Shown here: positions 40,639 through 50,455 of the stretch, one piece after another
How the letters are laid out: the number at the start of each line of letters is the position of its first letter
Numbering within the stretch: position 1 is the stretch's first letter
Assembly: GCA_027485165.1 (NCBI GenBank)
Contig: JAIXRN010000032.1
Span: forward strand, 1-64,000
Reading direction: 5' to 3'
Source of the DNA: Rubrivivax sp.
Lineage (GTDB): Bacteria > Pseudomonadota > Gammaproteobacteria > Burkholderiales > Burkholderiaceae_C
Length of the DNA: 64,000 nt
Notes under the pieces: model-generated
What the model saw: the letters and a program-made list of their open reading frames with translations, nothing else
Databases searched by the model: none
Told to the model about the DNA's origin: nothing
Program-made: the position numbers and the translations under genes

Positions 40639-42437
40639 TGGCCTTCATCGTTCAGAACTTCGTCCCGCTGATGTTCGCGGGGCTGTTCATATTCCTGCTC
40701 ACCGGCATTCCGGTGGCCTTCGGGCTGGCGGCCACCGGGCTGATGTTCGGCTTCATCGGCATGGAAGCGGGTCTGTTCCCGACCAATCTGTTCGGCGCCT
40801 TGCCGCTGCGGGTTTTCGGGATCATGCAGAACGACACCCTGCTGGCGATCCCGTTCTTCACGCTGATGGGCATCATCCTGGAACGGTCTGGCATGGCCGA
40901 AGACCTGCTGGAAACGGTGGGCCAGGTGTTCGGGCCCCTCCGTGGCGGCCTGGCCGTGGCTGTGGTGCTGGTGGGCGCCCTGCTGGCCGCCACCACGGGC
41001 GTGGTGGCGGCCGCCGTCATCAGCATGGGCCTGATCTCGCTGCCCATCATGCTGCGCTACGGCTACAACCGCACGATTGCCACCGGCACCATCACCGCCA
41101 GCGGCACGCTGGCGCAGGCGATACCGCCGTCGCTGGTGTTGATCGTGCTGGCCGACCAGCTGGGCCGTTCAGTGGGCGACATGTACGCCGGCGCGCTGAT
41201 CCCGGGCTTGATGCTCGTGGGCCTGTACCTCCTGTTCATCATGGCCGTGGCCCTGGTGAAGCCGAAGTGGGTGCCTGCCCTGCCGCCCGAAGCGCGCATC
41301 TACCGGGAAAGCGACGGTGCTTCGGGCCACCGATCGCTGCTGTTCTTGTTGTTGCTGTGCGCGGCAGCAGGGTGGGGCTGGGCCCAGATGCACAGCAGCG
41401 TCATCAACGGCCTGATCGGCCGCGAGACGCCAGCGCCGGGCGACGAGACGCTAATCATGTCCATGACCATAGCCTCGCTGCTGGCTCTGACGCTGGCGCT
41501 GGCCAACCGCCTGCTGCGCTTTGGGCTGCTGTCCAAGCTGGCCGAGCAGGTCACCTTCGTGCTGATTCCGCCGCTGGTCCTGATCTTCCTGGTGCTGGGC
41601 ACGATCTTCCTGGGTGTGGCCACGCCCACCGAAGGCGGCGCGATGGGCGCCCTGGGCGCACTGATCATGGCCGGGGCGCGACGCAAGCTGGGCCTGGGCC
41701 TGCTGAAGCAGGCGCTGGACAGCACGGCCCGGCTGTCGGTGTTCGTGATGTTCATCCTGATCGGCAGCACGGTGTTCAGCTTCACCTTCAACGCTGCCGA
41801 CGGCCACATCTGGGTCGAGCACCTGTTCGACAAGCTGCCCGGCGGGCAGATGGGCTTCCTGCTGGTGGTGAACATCCTGGTGTTCATCCTGGGCATGTTC
41901 ATCGACTTCTTCGAAATCGCCTTCATCGTCGTGCCCATCCTGGCCCCGGTGGCCGACAAGATGGGCATCGACCTGATCTGGTTCGGGGTGATCCTGGCCA
42001 TGAACCTGCAGACCAGCTTCCTGACCCCGCCCTTCGGCTTCGCGCTGTTCTACCTGCGCAGCGTGGCAGCGAAGAAGGACTATGACGACCGCATCACCGG
42101 TGAACGCATCCCGGCCGTGACCACGGCTCAGATCTACAAAGGCTCGATCGCCTTCATCATCCTGCAGCTCATCATGGTGGCCGTGGTGGTGTTCAACCCC
42201 GAACTGGTGAGCGGCAACATCACGAAGGGGCCGATCATCGACGCCGACAAGGCGCTGGAAACGATGGGCCTGCCGCAGGCCGACCCATTCGCCCCGCCGC
42301 CGGAAGCGGCCGACCCGTCGGCCAGCCAGCCCGAAGGCGCGGCTTCAGCACCGGAAGGCGAAGCCGATGTCGACCCCATGAAGGCCCTGCAGGACGCCAT
42401 GAAGCAGGACGGCAAGGCATCGGCCCCTGGCCGCTGA
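40635..42437 (+). CDS. TRAP transporter large permease (DctM family)
   Basis: This is the M-type subunit that carries substrate with sodium symport. At 600 residues it is longer than the roughly 430 of classic DctM. The extra length is a central insertion with added helices (about 215-305) and a hydrophilic Pro/Ala/Glu-rich C-terminal tail of about 60 residues (from ETMGLPQADPFAPPPEAAD). The TRAP motifs MSMGLISLPIMLRYGYN-like and GVATPTEGGAMGALGAL are present, as is the LQTSFLTPPFGFALFYL region near the end. Long DctM proteins of this kind accompany TakP-like 2-oxo acid or chloroaromatic-type binding proteins. Confidence 0.93.
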   Translation: MMAFIVQNFVPLMFAGLFIFLLTGIPVAFGLAATGLMFGFIGMEAGLFPTNLFGALPLRVFGIMQNDTLLAIPFFTLMGIILERSGMAEDLLETVGQVFGPLRGGLAVAVVLVGALLAATTGVVAAAVISMGLISLPIMLRYGYNRTIATGTITASGTLAQAIPPSLVLIVLADQLGRSVGDMYAGALIPGLMLVGLYLLFIMAVALVKPKWVPALPPEARIYRESDGASGHRSLLFLLLLCAAAGWGWAQMHSSVINGLIGRETPAPGDETLIMSMTIASLLALTLALANRLLRFGLLSKLAEQVTFVLIPPLVLIFLVLGTIFLGVATPTEGGAMGALGALIMAGARRKLGLGLLKQALDSTARLSVFVMFILIGSTVFSFTFNAADGHIWVEHLFDKLPGGQMGFLLVVNILVFILGMFIDFFEIAFIVVPILAPVADKMGIDLIWFGVILAMNLQTSFLTPPFGFALFYLRSVAAKKDYDDRITGERIPAVTTAQIYKGSIAFIILQLIMVAVVVFNPELVSGNITKGPIIDADKALETMGLPQADPFAPPPEAADPSASQPEGAASAPEGEADVDPMKALQDAMKQDGKASAPGR

Positions 42438-42482
42438 CACAGCGTCGGCCAAGCCCAGCGCCAGGCATTTCTTGCAGCCGAA

Positions 42483-42509
42483 AAAAAGCCCCGCAGAGCG
42501 GGGCTTTTT
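42483..42509. terminator. bidirectional intrinsic terminator between TRAP permease and binding-protein genes
   Basis: AAAAAGCCCCGC (42483-42494) and GCGGGGCTTTTT (42498-42509) form a 12-base perfect stem with a three-base loop. T tracts occur on both strands, so it can end the plus-strand dctQM transcript and the minus-strand binding-protein transcript. It lies about 45 bases from each stop codon. The rest of the 118-base gap holds nothing recognised. Confidence 0.9.
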
Positions 42510-42555
42510 GTTTGCGCCGGGCGCTGCCCGAACCCAGGCAGTGCCGGACCCGGGC

Positions 42556-43638
42556 TTACAGCCGCTGTTGCTGCATGAAGCTGTCAAAGCGCGCTTCGGT
42601 GAAGCGGAACCACAGGTTCGCTTCGCGGCGGAACGCGGCGTAGTCGTCATAGATCTTCTTGAACGCTGGGTTGCTGGCGCTGACTTCGCTGTACAGCGCC
42701 ATGGCCTCCTTGAACGCAGCAGCCAGCACCGGGTTCGGGAACGGCACCAGGCGGGCACCGCCGGCCACCAGGGACTTCAGCGCGGCAGGGTTGCGCGCGT
42801 CGTACTTGGCCTGCATCTCGGTGTGTGCGTAGGCCGCAGCGCATTCGACGATGGCCTTGTATTCCGCCGACAGGCCGGCGTAGGCCTTGGTGTTGACGTA
42901 CAGGTCCAGCTGCGGGCCACCTTCCCACCAGCCAGGGAAGTGGTAGATCGGGGCGACCTTGTTCAGACCCAGCTTCTGGTCGTCGTACGGGCCGACCCAT
43001 TCGGCGGCGTCGATGGTGCCCTTTTCCAGCGCCTGGTAGATCTCGCCGCCAGGGATGTTCTGCGACACCGCACCCAGGCGGCCCGTGACCTTGCCCGCGA
43101 AGCCGCCGACGCGGAACTTCAGGCCCTTCATGTCGGCGACGGTCTTGATTTCCTTGCGGTACCAGCCGCCCATCTGGGCACCGGTGTTGCCCATCGGGAA
43201 GTTGATGATGTTGTAGCCTGAATAGAACTCGCGCATCAGCTTCAGGCCGTTGCCGTCGTACATCCAGGCCGTCATCTGGCGGCTGTTCAGGCCGAAGGGG
43301 ATGGCGCAGCCCAGTGCAAAAGCGTCGTTCTTGCCGAAGTAGTAGTAAGGCGCGGTGTGGCCCATTTCCACCGTGCCGGCCTGTATGGCATCCACCAGGC
43401 CGGGCATCGGCACCAGTTCACCGGCGGCGTGGGTGGTGATTTCGAACTTGCCACCGCTGAGTTCACGCACCTTCTTGGCGAAGGTGTCGGCAGCGCCGAA
43501 GATGGTGTCCAGGGTCTTGGGGAAGCCCGAGGTCAGACGCCAGCGGATGTTCGCCTGGGCATGGACGATGGCAGGGGCGGCACCAGTGGCCAGGATGCCG
43601 GCCAGGCCAGCGCCGTGGACGAAGGAACGACGTTCCAT
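42556..43638 (-). CDS. TRAP transporter substrate-binding protein (DctP/TakP-like)
   Basis: This 360-residue periplasmic binding protein has an N-terminal twin-arginine signal (MERRSFVHGAGLAGILATGA), so it is probably exported folded by Tat. The body matches DctP-type proteins, with WRLTSGFPKTLDTIFGAAD, KFRVGGFAGKVTGRLGAV (containing the conserved Arg that binds the substrate carboxylate) and WVGPYDDQKLGLNKVAPIYH. The last is close to TakP, which binds 2-oxo acids. It is encoded opposite to its presumed permeases, which is unusual. The 128 bases upstream (43639-43766) show no clear promoter. Confidence 0.92.
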   Translation of the reverse strand: MERRSFVHGAGLAGILATGAAPAIVHAQANIRWRLTSGFPKTLDTIFGAADTFAKKVRELSGGKFEITTHAAGELVPMPGLVDAIQAGTVEMGHTAPYYYFGKNDAFALGCAIPFGLNSRQMTAWMYDGNGLKLMREFYSGYNIINFPMGNTGAQMGGWYRKEIKTVADMKGLKFRVGGFAGKVTGRLGAVSQNIPGGEIYQALEKGTIDAAEWVGPYDDQKLGLNKVAPIYHFPGWWEGGPQLDLYVNTKAYAGLSAEYKAIVECAAAYAHTEMQAKYDARNPAALKSLVAGGARLVPFPNPVLAAAFKEAMALYSEVSASNPAFKKIYDDYAAFRREANLWFRFTEARFDSFMQQQRL

Positions 43639-43766
43639 GTGAAGAATCTCCAGAGTTTCTAGCGCTGCAAAATGCGCGGGGTTCGGGCGTGACGGGCGCG
43701 ATTCTAGGAGCCGGGTCTAGCCCCACTCAGGCGGGTTTTCCCCTTCGAAGCCCCGGCGCAGCCGCC

Positions 43767-45140
43767 TCAGCTGCCGGCCAATTTCATGTGCGCAACCAGC
43801 ATCGAACCCACGCTCTTGCTGCCGGACGTGTAGACGTCCGCACCCACCGCTGCGATGTCCTTGAACATTTGCTTCAGGTTGCCGGCGATGGTGACTTCAT
43901 GCACCGGATGCACGATCTGCCCGCCCTCGACCCAGAAGCCGGCAGCGCCACGCGAATAGTCGCCGGTGACGTAGTTCACGCCCTGCCCCATCAGTTCGGT
44001 GACGAACAGGCCACGGCCCAGCTTGCGCAGCATGGCGGGCAGGTCGTCGCCGGGCTGCGTCAGGCGGCTGGTCAGGGCCAGGTTCTGCGAACCGCCAGCG
44101 TGGCCGGTGGTCTTCATGCCCAGCTTGCGCGCCGAATAGCTGCTGAGGAAGTAGCTCTGCACCACGCCGCGCCGCACGATGCTGCGCTCGCGCGTGCGCA
44201 CGCCCTCGTCGTCGAAGGGCGCGCTGCCCTTGCCCTTCAGGATGTGTGGGTCTTCCGAGATGTCGATGTGGCGGGCCAGCACCGCCTTGCCCAGGCTGCC
44301 TTCCAGGAAGCTGGCCTTGCGGTACAGCGACCCGCCGGACGTGGCCTGCACATAGGCGCCCAGCAAGCCGGCTGCGGCAGTGCTTTCAAACAGCACCGGC
44401 ACTTCACCCGTGGCCACGCGCTGCGACTTCAGCCGCGCCAGCGCGCGGTGCGCGGCGTAGCGGCCCACGGCTTCGGGGTCGGCCAGATCGGCCGCATCGC
44501 GCATCGAGCTGTACCAGGCGTCGCGCTGCATGTCGCGGCCGCGGCCGGCAATCGGCGATACCGAGATGTAATGCCGCGAACTGGCATAGCCGCCGCGGAA
44601 CCCGCGCGAACTGCCAGACCAGAAATGCGCCTGCTGTGCCGAAACGCCGGCGCCTTCGGAATTGGTGATCTTCTTGCTAACGCCCAGCGCCGCGGCTTCG
44701 CAGCGGCGCGCCAGTTCAGCAGCGGCTGCGGCGTCGATGGCCCAGGGGTGGAACAGGTTCAGATCACGCGCAGCTTCGGCCGGCGAGGCCAGGTCTTCGG
44801 CGTCGGGCAGGCCTGCGGCTGGGTCCTCGGCCGTGAAGCGGGCAATGTCGTAAGCGGCCTGCACCGTCTGCCTCAGCGCCGCCAGCGAAAAATCGGACGT
44901 ACTGGCATTGCCGCGCCGCTGGCCCAGGTAGACGCTCACACCCAGGGACTTGTCGCGGTTGCGTTCGACGTTTTCCAGTTCACCCTTGCGCACCGACACC
45001 GACAGGCCCACGCCTTCAGACACCTCGGCGCCGGCGTCGCTGGCACCCAGCTGGCGGGCCAGGGCCAGCGTGTCTTCAACGATCTGCTGGAACTGGTCCT
45101 GGCGGTAGGCAAAGCCCTGGTCGGGACGGGAGGAAGACAT
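43767..45140 (-). CDS. pmbA: metalloprotease PmbA/TldE
   Basis: This 457-residue protein of the TldD/TldE family forms a heterodimer with TldD that degrades unfolded peptides and matures peptide antibiotics in E. coli. The family sequence GVSVYLGQRRGNASTSDF, the RGGYASSRHYISVSPIAG region and the C-terminal ELMGQGVNYVTGDYSRGAAGFWVEGG are typical. TldE lacks the HExxxH zinc motif of TldD, as seen here. TldD is not in the window. It is divergent from darP with 88 bases between, a conserved arrangement. Confidence 0.93.
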   Translation of the reverse strand: MSSSRPDQGFAYRQDQFQQIVEDTLALARQLGASDAGAEVSEGVGLSVSVRKGELENVERNRDKSLGVSVYLGQRRGNASTSDFSLAALRQTVQAAYDIARFTAEDPAAGLPDAEDLASPAEAARDLNLFHPWAIDAAAAAELARRCEAAALGVSKKITNSEGAGVSAQQAHFWSGSSRGFRGGYASSRHYISVSPIAGRGRDMQRDAWYSSMRDAADLADPEAVGRYAAHRALARLKSQRVATGEVPVLFESTAAAGLLGAYVQATSGGSLYRKASFLEGSLGKAVLARHIDISEDPHILKGKGSAPFDDEGVRTRERSIVRRGVVQSYFLSSYSARKLGMKTTGHAGGSQNLALTSRLTQPGDDLPAMLRKLGRGLFVTELMGQGVNYVTGDYSRGAAGFWVEGGQIVHPVHEVTIAGNLKQMFKDIAAVGADVYTSGSKSVGSMLVAHMKLAGS

Positions 45141-45228
45141 CGTGTGGGGGGCGGCCGGGGCAGCGTGCTTGACAGGCGCGGGATGATAATCGCGCGCTCA
45201 TTTGCCCCTTGACCACCCTGAGCCCTTC

Positions 45229-45876
45229 ATGAGCCGACGCGCTGCCCCCCACCGCGGAACCGCCCTGCACGCAAGCGAAAGCGAAGGCGAAGGCGAAAGC
45301 GAGAACGCCCCGCCAGAGGCCAGCGCCGACGAGCAGGACGCCGATGTCGATGCCACGCGCGACACCGGCCCGGCGGTCGACCCCTTCGACATCCGCCCCA
45401 GCAAGACCCGGCTGAAGAAGAAGGCGCACGACCTGCAAGCCCTGGGTGTACAGCTGACCGAGCTGTCCGACGAACGCCTGGACCGCATCGAGATGCCCGA
45501 ACCCCTGCGCGACGCGCTGGCAGACTACCGCCGCACCAAGTCGTTTGAAGGCAAGCGACGGCAGCTGCAGTACATCGGCAAGCTGATGCACAACGCCGAC
45601 GAAGCCGCGCTGCGCGAAGCCGTGGCGGCCGCCACGCTGGGGTCGGCCCAGAACACCCTGGCCCTGCACCAGGCCGAGCAGTGGCGCCTGGCCCTCATCA
45701 CCGACGACGATGCCATGACACGCTGGCTGCACGAACACCCGCAGACCGACACCCAGCAGCTGCGCAGCTTGGTGCGCGCCGCGCGCCGCGACGCCGCCGG
45801 CCTGAAGCCCGAAGACCGGCAGCCCAAGAGTTACCGCGAGTTGTTCCAGTTCCTGCGCCCACTGCTGGCCAGCTGA
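45229..45876 (+). CDS. darP: ribosome biogenesis factor DarP (YjgA)
   Basis: DarP (YjgA), 215 residues, binds late 50S precursors near the peptidyl-transferase centre. The conserved core starts at RPSKTRLKKKAHDLQALG and includes LADYRRTKSFEGKRRQLQYIGKLM. Before it is an acidic N-terminal region of about 60 residues with a short tandem Ser-Glu-Gly-Glu repeat, encoded by 6-base units at 45272-45306. ATG 45229 (MSRRAAPHRG) is preferred over a TTG at 45202. It is followed by mog after 28 bases. Confidence 0.93.
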   Translation: MSRRAAPHRGTALHASESEGEGESENAPPEASADEQDADVDATRDTGPAVDPFDIRPSKTRLKKKAHDLQALGVQLTELSDERLDRIEMPEPLRDALADYRRTKSFEGKRRQLQYIGKLMHNADEAALREAVAAATLGSAQNTLALHQAEQWRLALITDDDAMTRWLHEHPQTDTQQLRSLVRAARRDAAGLKPEDRQPKSYRELFQFLRPLLAS

Positions 45877-45904
45877 CCCCGCCCGACACCGCCCCGGCCA
45901 CGCC

Positions 45905-46513
45905 ATGACCGAACCCGCCACAGCCCGTTTCGACAGCGTCCGCATCGGCCTGCTGTCGGCCAGCGACCGCGCCGCCAGCGGCGTCTATACCGACCAGGGC
46001 ATCCCGGCGCTGAAGGACTGGCTGTCTCGTGCGCTGCTGAACCCGGTCGAATGGCATGAACACCTGGTGCCCGACAACGAAGCGCAGATCAGCGCCGCAC
46101 TGCGCAGCCTGGCCGACGACCTGCACTGCGACCTGGTGCTCACCACCGGCGGCACCGGCCCTGCGCCGCGTGATGTCACGCCCGAGGCCACGCTGGCCGT
46201 GGCCGACCGCGTGATGCCAGGCTTCGGCGAACAGATGCGCCAGATCAGCCTGGCCTTCGTGCCCACGGCCATCCTGTCGCGCCAGGTGGCGGTGATCCGT
46301 GGCCGCACCCTCATCATCAACCTGCCGGGGCAGCCGAAGTCGATCGCCGAGACCCTGCAGGGCCTGCCGCAGGCGCAGCCGCCGGTGCACGGCATCTTTG
46401 CCGCCGTGCCGTACTGCGTGGACCTGATCGGCGGCCCGTACCTGGAAACCGACCCCGCCCTGTGCAAGGCCTTCCGGCCCAAGTCGGCACTGCGGCCAGC
46501 ACCCCAGACCTGA
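45905..46513 (+). CDS. mog: molybdopterin adenylyltransferase Mog
   Basis: Mog, 202 residues, adenylates molybdopterin before molybdate insertion in the cytoplasm. The MoaB/Mog fold motifs are intact: GLLSASDRAASGVYTDQG, LTTGGTGPAPRDVTPEAT and the C-terminal LIINLPGQPKSIAETL. The C-terminal extension LIGGPYLETDP is shared with E. coli Mog rather than MoaB. It follows darP closely on the same strand. Confidence 0.93.
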   Translation: MTEPATARFDSVRIGLLSASDRAASGVYTDQGIPALKDWLSRALLNPVEWHEHLVPDNEAQISAALRSLADDLHCDLVLTTGGTGPAPRDVTPEATLAVADRVMPGFGEQMRQISLAFVPTAILSRQVAVIRGRTLIINLPGQPKSIAETLQGLPQAQPPVHGIFAAVPYCVDLIGGPYLETDPALCKAFRPKSALRPAPQT

Positions 46514-46654
46514 GTCCAGGCCGCCCCGCCGGCAGCCGCCCCAGAGCTGGCAAAACCGCACACCGCAGGCGGCTGCAAGGCCAGCACTTCAAGTTGCAGC
46601 CAGGCGCTGCCGATAGACCCGAAGAGAGAACCCGCTCGCTCTTCCTGGTCCGCC

Positions 46655-48691
46655 ATGCCCGAAGCTCCTGCCGCCGCACCGCGCCTTTTGCCCACCGTGT
46701 CGATCGTCGAAGAAACGATGCGGCAGGCCCTGCGCGCCGTGGCCGTGGCGCTGGCCTGCACGGCCCTGCTGACCACCACGCTGCTGGCCGAGCGGCTGTG
46801 GTCCAGCGCCCAGCTGGAACACGCTGCCGACCGCCACGCCCAGGCCAACCGCCTGGCCGGCGAAATCCGCCTGACAGAACAGGAATTGCTGCAGGCTGCG
46901 CAAAGTGCAGCCCTGACCGGTGAAGCCAGCTGGATCGAGCGTTACGACCGCCTGACGGCGACGTTGACGCAGAAGGTGGAACACGCCAGCCTGCTGGTGC
47001 CCATGAATGTGGCGCAGCGCTACCGCGACAAGACCGTAGACGCCGCCAACGAGATCGCGCAGATGCGGCAGTCGGCGCTGAACGCCTTGCAGTCCGGCGC
47101 GCTGGACGCCGCGCGCAGCCTGTTCGACGGCGAGCGCTACACCAGCCGCACCCGGCTGATCCGCGAAGCCACCGAAGAGCTGACAGCCGTGTCGCTGGCC
47201 GCTACCGAAAGTCGGGTGCGCGAATTGCGCACGCGGTCGTATGCTGTGGCCGCGGCGGCGCTGACCATCACCCTGGGCGGCGGCTTCTTCCTGTGGCGGC
47301 GCCTGTCCAGCGGGCTGAAGCACTCGCGCGGGTCGCTGCTGGACGCCGAGGTGCGCGTGCAGCGCCTGGCCGCCAGCGACATGCTGACCGGCCTGGACAA
47401 CCGCGCCGCGCTGCACGACGCCATGCAGTCCCGGTTGGGCAGAGCCGAGCGCCTGAACCAGGAACTGGCTGTGCTGATGGTGGACCTGGACCGCTTCAAG
47501 CCCGTCAACGACCGCAACGGCCACATGGTGGGCGACCTGGTGCTGAAGGAAGTGGCGCGCCGCCTGGGCCGCTGCCTGCGCCAGAGCGACCTGCGCGCGC
47601 GCTACGGCGGCGACGAATTCGTGATCGTGATCGACGAAGCCGATGGCATGCGCACGGCACCGGCGGCGGCGCAGCGCATCATCGAAACGCTGTCAGAGCC
47701 GATGTTCTTCGGCGACCTCACCGTCAGCATCGGGGCCAGCGTGGGCATCGCGCGCTACCCGCGTGACGCGCGCAGCGACGACGAGTTGATCCGCAAGGCC
47801 GATTCAGCGCTGTACCGGGCGAAGAAGAACGGCCATGGTGAAGTCTGTCTGTACGACCCCAAGCTGGACGAAGCCCTGGCCGAGCGCGCAGCGCTGGAAG
47901 CCGCCCTGCGCGAAGGCATTGCCGGCGGCCAGCTGATTCCGTTCTACCAGCCCATCGTCAGCCTGTCGCGGCGCAATGTGGTGTCGCTGGAATTGCTGTG
48001 CCGCTGGAAGCACCCCGAGCGCGGCCTGCTGACGCCGGACAAGTTCATCGCACTGGCTGAAGATTCCGGCCTGATCGGGCCGCTGACGCTGTCGCTGCTG
48101 AACCAGGCCTGCCAGGACATGCTCAGCTTCCCGCCCAGCTGGCGGCTGAGCTTCAACGTCGCGCCGCAGCAGATCCAGGACGAAAACCTGGTGCCGCAGT
48201 TGCTGGCGGTGCTGAAGGACAACCATGTGCCGCCACACCGGCTGGACGTGGAACTGACCGAGACCGCGCTGGTGAATGACACAGCGCGTGCGCGCGCAGT
48301 CATCCTGGCGCTCAAGCGCGCCGGCATGACCGTGACGCTGGACGACTTCGGCACCGGCTATTCGAACCTCAGCTACCTGTCGGAGCTGACCTTCGACAAG
48401 ATCAAGATCGACCGCAGCTTCGTGCAGAAGCTGAAGACCGACCAGCAAAGCAGCACCAAGATCATCGAAGCCATCATCGGTCTGTCGCGCAGCCTGGGGG
48501 CTGACAACGTGGCCGAAGGCGTGGAAACCGAAGAACAGGCCGACATGCTGCAGAAGCTGGGCTGCCGCAACGGCCAGGGCTATCTGTTCGGGCGCCCGGT
48601 GCGCGCGGAAGAGTTGCAGCAGCGCATCGCGCTGGCTGCGGACCTGGTGCTGCCGCTGGACAGCCAGATGATGGTGGACGTGCTGCTGTAG
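46655..48691 (+). CDS. membrane-bound GGDEF-EAL cyclic di-GMP protein
   Basis: This 678-residue protein has two membrane helices (about 26-46 and 195-214) enclosing a helical periplasmic sensor region of about 150 residues. A GGDEF domain follows with GGDEF at 318-322 and an inhibition site RQSD at 309-312. The EAL domain has ELL at 446-448 in place of EAL, but the catalytic glutamate stays, and LDDFGTGYSNLS, KIDRSFV and AEGVETEEQ are intact. Both cyclase and phosphodiesterase activities look possible; which dominates is unknown. It stands alone, 141 bases after mog. Confidence 0.93.
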   Translation: MPEAPAAAPRLLPTVSIVEETMRQALRAVAVALACTALLTTTLLAERLWSSAQLEHAADRHAQANRLAGEIRLTEQELLQAAQSAALTGEASWIERYDRLTATLTQKVEHASLLVPMNVAQRYRDKTVDAANEIAQMRQSALNALQSGALDAARSLFDGERYTSRTRLIREATEELTAVSLAATESRVRELRTRSYAVAAAALTITLGGGFFLWRRLSSGLKHSRGSLLDAEVRVQRLAASDMLTGLDNRAALHDAMQSRLGRAERLNQELAVLMVDLDRFKPVNDRNGHMVGDLVLKEVARRLGRCLRQSDLRARYGGDEFVIVIDEADGMRTAPAAAQRIIETLSEPMFFGDLTVSIGASVGIARYPRDARSDDELIRKADSALYRAKKNGHGEVCLYDPKLDEALAERAALEAALREGIAGGQLIPFYQPIVSLSRRNVVSLELLCRWKHPERGLLTPDKFIALAEDSGLIGPLTLSLLNQACQDMLSFPPSWRLSFNVAPQQIQDENLVPQLLAVLKDNHVPPHRLDVELTETALVNDTARARAVILALKRAGMTVTLDDFGTGYSNLSYLSELTFDKIKIDRSFVQKLKTDQQSSTKIIEAIIGLSRSLGADNVAEGVETEEQADMLQKLGCRNGQGYLFGRPVRAEELQQRIALAADLVLPLDSQMMVDVLL

Positions 48692-48762
48692 GCCGGTTGG
48701 CTGGCCACGCTAGCCTGCCTTCGCGTGCGACGCTGGCTGTGCCTGTTAGCTGCCTGACTGCT

Positions 48763-49542
48763 TCACTTCACCAGCCGGTTCAGCCGGTCGGCGTCAAAGC
48801 ATTCAGTGGTTTGTGCGCCGCTGGGCACGCAGTCCCCGGCGGGCAGTTCGCGTGCGCGGGCCGACAGCTTTTCGATCGCCTGCCAGATCAGCGTGATCTG
48901 GTGTTCGTGCCCGGCGGCGTTGTCGATCAGCCCCTTCATGGCCTGCGCCAGCGGGTCGTCGCCCTGGGTCAGGCCGTAGGCCGAAAAACCCATCTTCGCA
49001 GCGGCAGCTTCACGCGCGGTGTCGGCTTCGGCCTGGATGATGCGCGCCGGGTTGCCCACCGCGGTGGCCCCGGCGGGGACGGGCTTGACGACCACGGCAC
49101 TGCTGCCCACGCGCGCGCCGTCACCCACGGTGAAGCCCCCCAGCACCTGGGCGTTGGCGCCGACGATCACGCCGCGGCCCAGCGTGGGGTGGCGCTTGGC
49201 GCCTTTGGCCAGCGACGTGCCGCCCAGGGTCACGCCCTGGTAGATGGTGCAGTCATCGCCGATCACCGCCGTCTCGCCCACCACCACGCCCATGCCGTGG
49301 TCGATGAAGACGCGGCGGCCGATGGTGGCACCGGGGTGGATCTCGATGCCGGTCAGGAAGCGGCCCAGCTGCGAGATGAAGCGCGCCGCCCAGAACCAGC
49401 CGCGCCCATACAGCGCATGCGCCGGGCGGTGCAGCATCAGCGCGTGCAGGCCGGGGTAGCAGGTCAGCACCTCGAAGCCGGAACGCGCTGCGGGGTCACG
49501 TTCCAGGATGCAGCGGATGTCTTCTCGCAGGCGGTTGAACAT
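48763..49542 (-). CDS. cysE: serine O-acetyltransferase
   Basis: CysE, 259 residues, makes O-acetylserine for cysteine synthesis. The left-handed beta-helix of hexapeptide repeats is clear ([18 protein letters not shown], then [19 protein letters not shown] and [18 protein letters not shown]). The catalytic His/Asp pair is in FIDHGMGVV. It lacks part of the N-terminal helical region of the E. coli enzyme, like the shorter plant/EpsC-type. After the helix it has a C-terminal extension of about 80 residues. The start at 49542 gives [10 protein letters not shown]; trmJ lies 23 bases upstream on the same strand. Confidence 0.93.
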   Translation of the reverse strand: MFNRLREDIRCILERDPAARSGFEVLTCYPGLHALMLHRPAHALYGRGWFWAARFISQLGRFLTGIEIHPGATIGRRVFIDHGMGVVVGETAVIGDDCTIYQGVTLGGTSLAKGAKRHPTLGRGVIVGANAQVLGGFTVGDGARVGSSAVVVKPVPAGATAVGNPARIIQAEADTAREAAAAKMGFSAYGLTQGDDPLAQAMKGLIDNAAGHEHQITLIWQAIEKLSARARELPAGDCVPSGAQTTECFDADRLNRLVK

Positions 49543-49565
49543 AGTGCGCACAGTGTAGCCAGGGC

Positions 49566-50300
49566 TCAATCGTCCTGCCCGTGGGGCGCGCCGCGCGTGG
49601 TGGCCACCGCGCGGGCCACGCCGCGCAGGATGTGCACTTCTTCCAGCGTCAGCTCAGCCCGCTGCACCAGGCGGCGCAGCCGCGGCATCAGCTTCTTCGG
49701 CGCCGCCGGGTTCAGGAAGCCGCTGGCCACCAGCACCTGCTGCCAGTGCGCCAGCAGGCCGTCGACGGCCGCACCGTCGGCCCGCGCCACCGCCGGCGTG
49801 CGCGGCACGACGTCGAAGCCCCCCAGGGCCTGGCGCCAGTCGTAGGCCAGCAGCTGCACAGCCTGCGCCAGGTTCAGCGAACCGTAGCCGGGGTGGGTGG
49901 GAATCGACAGGCAGACATGGCAGCGGTAAACGTCTTCGTTGCTCAGTCCGGTGCGTTCGGGCCCGAACACGAAGGCCACGGCCTGGCCCTGCGGCGCCAG
50001 CGCAGCGAAGTGCGCGCGCGGTGCGGCCGTGGGCGGGCCGAAGTCGCGCGGCGTCATGGCTGTGGCGCAGGCATGGGTGATGCCGTGCAGAGCTTCGGCC
50101 AGTGTGGGCACGCTGCGCGCCGCGGCCAGCACGTCGGTGGCGCCGCTGGCCAGGGCCAGGGTCTCGTCCTGCTGCAGCACGTCGGGGCGGCGCGGGTTCA
50201 CCAGCACCAGGTCGTGGAAGCCCATCACCTTCATCGCACGTGCGGCAGCCCCGACATTGCCGGCATGGCTGGGCTCGACGAGCACGAAGCGCGTGGTCAT
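49566..50300 (-). CDS. trmJ: tRNA (cytidine/uridine-2'-O-)-methyltransferase TrmJ
   Basis: TrmJ is a SPOUT-class methyltransferase that 2'-O-methylates nucleotide 32 of the anticodon loop. The 244-residue protein opens with [20 protein letters not shown] and has the trefoil-knot motifs [13 protein letters not shown] and [22 protein letters not shown]. The C-terminal helical region has [11 protein letters not shown]. The start at 50300 gives the family N-terminus. It is divergent from suhB across 155 bases in which nothing clear was recognised. A cysE-trmJ-suhB neighbourhood is common in betaproteobacteria. Confidence 0.94.
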   Translation of the reverse strand: MTTRFVLVEPSHAGNVGAAARAMKVMGFHDLVLVNPRRPDVLQQDETLALASGATDVLAAARSVPTLAEALHGITHACATAMTPRDFGPPTAAPRAHFAALAPQGQAVAFVFGPERTGLSNEDVYRCHVCLSIPTHPGYGSLNLAQAVQLLAYDWRQALGGFDVVPRTPAVARADGAAVDGLLAHWQQVLVASGFLNPAAPKKLMPRLRRLVQRAELTLEEVHILRGVARAVATTRGAPHGQDD

Positions 50301-50455
50301 GGGCGGTAAACTCCGGGTTTGTGCTGAGGGCTGGCAGGCCTGCATTGTCCGTGCGCCCCGCTGCTACCCGACCACTGGCCCGCCGCTGCACCGCAGCCTG
50401 GCCGGCACCACCCGCTCTTTTCTTCCGCCGCCCTTCCCTCACTTCAGGTTGCCCC

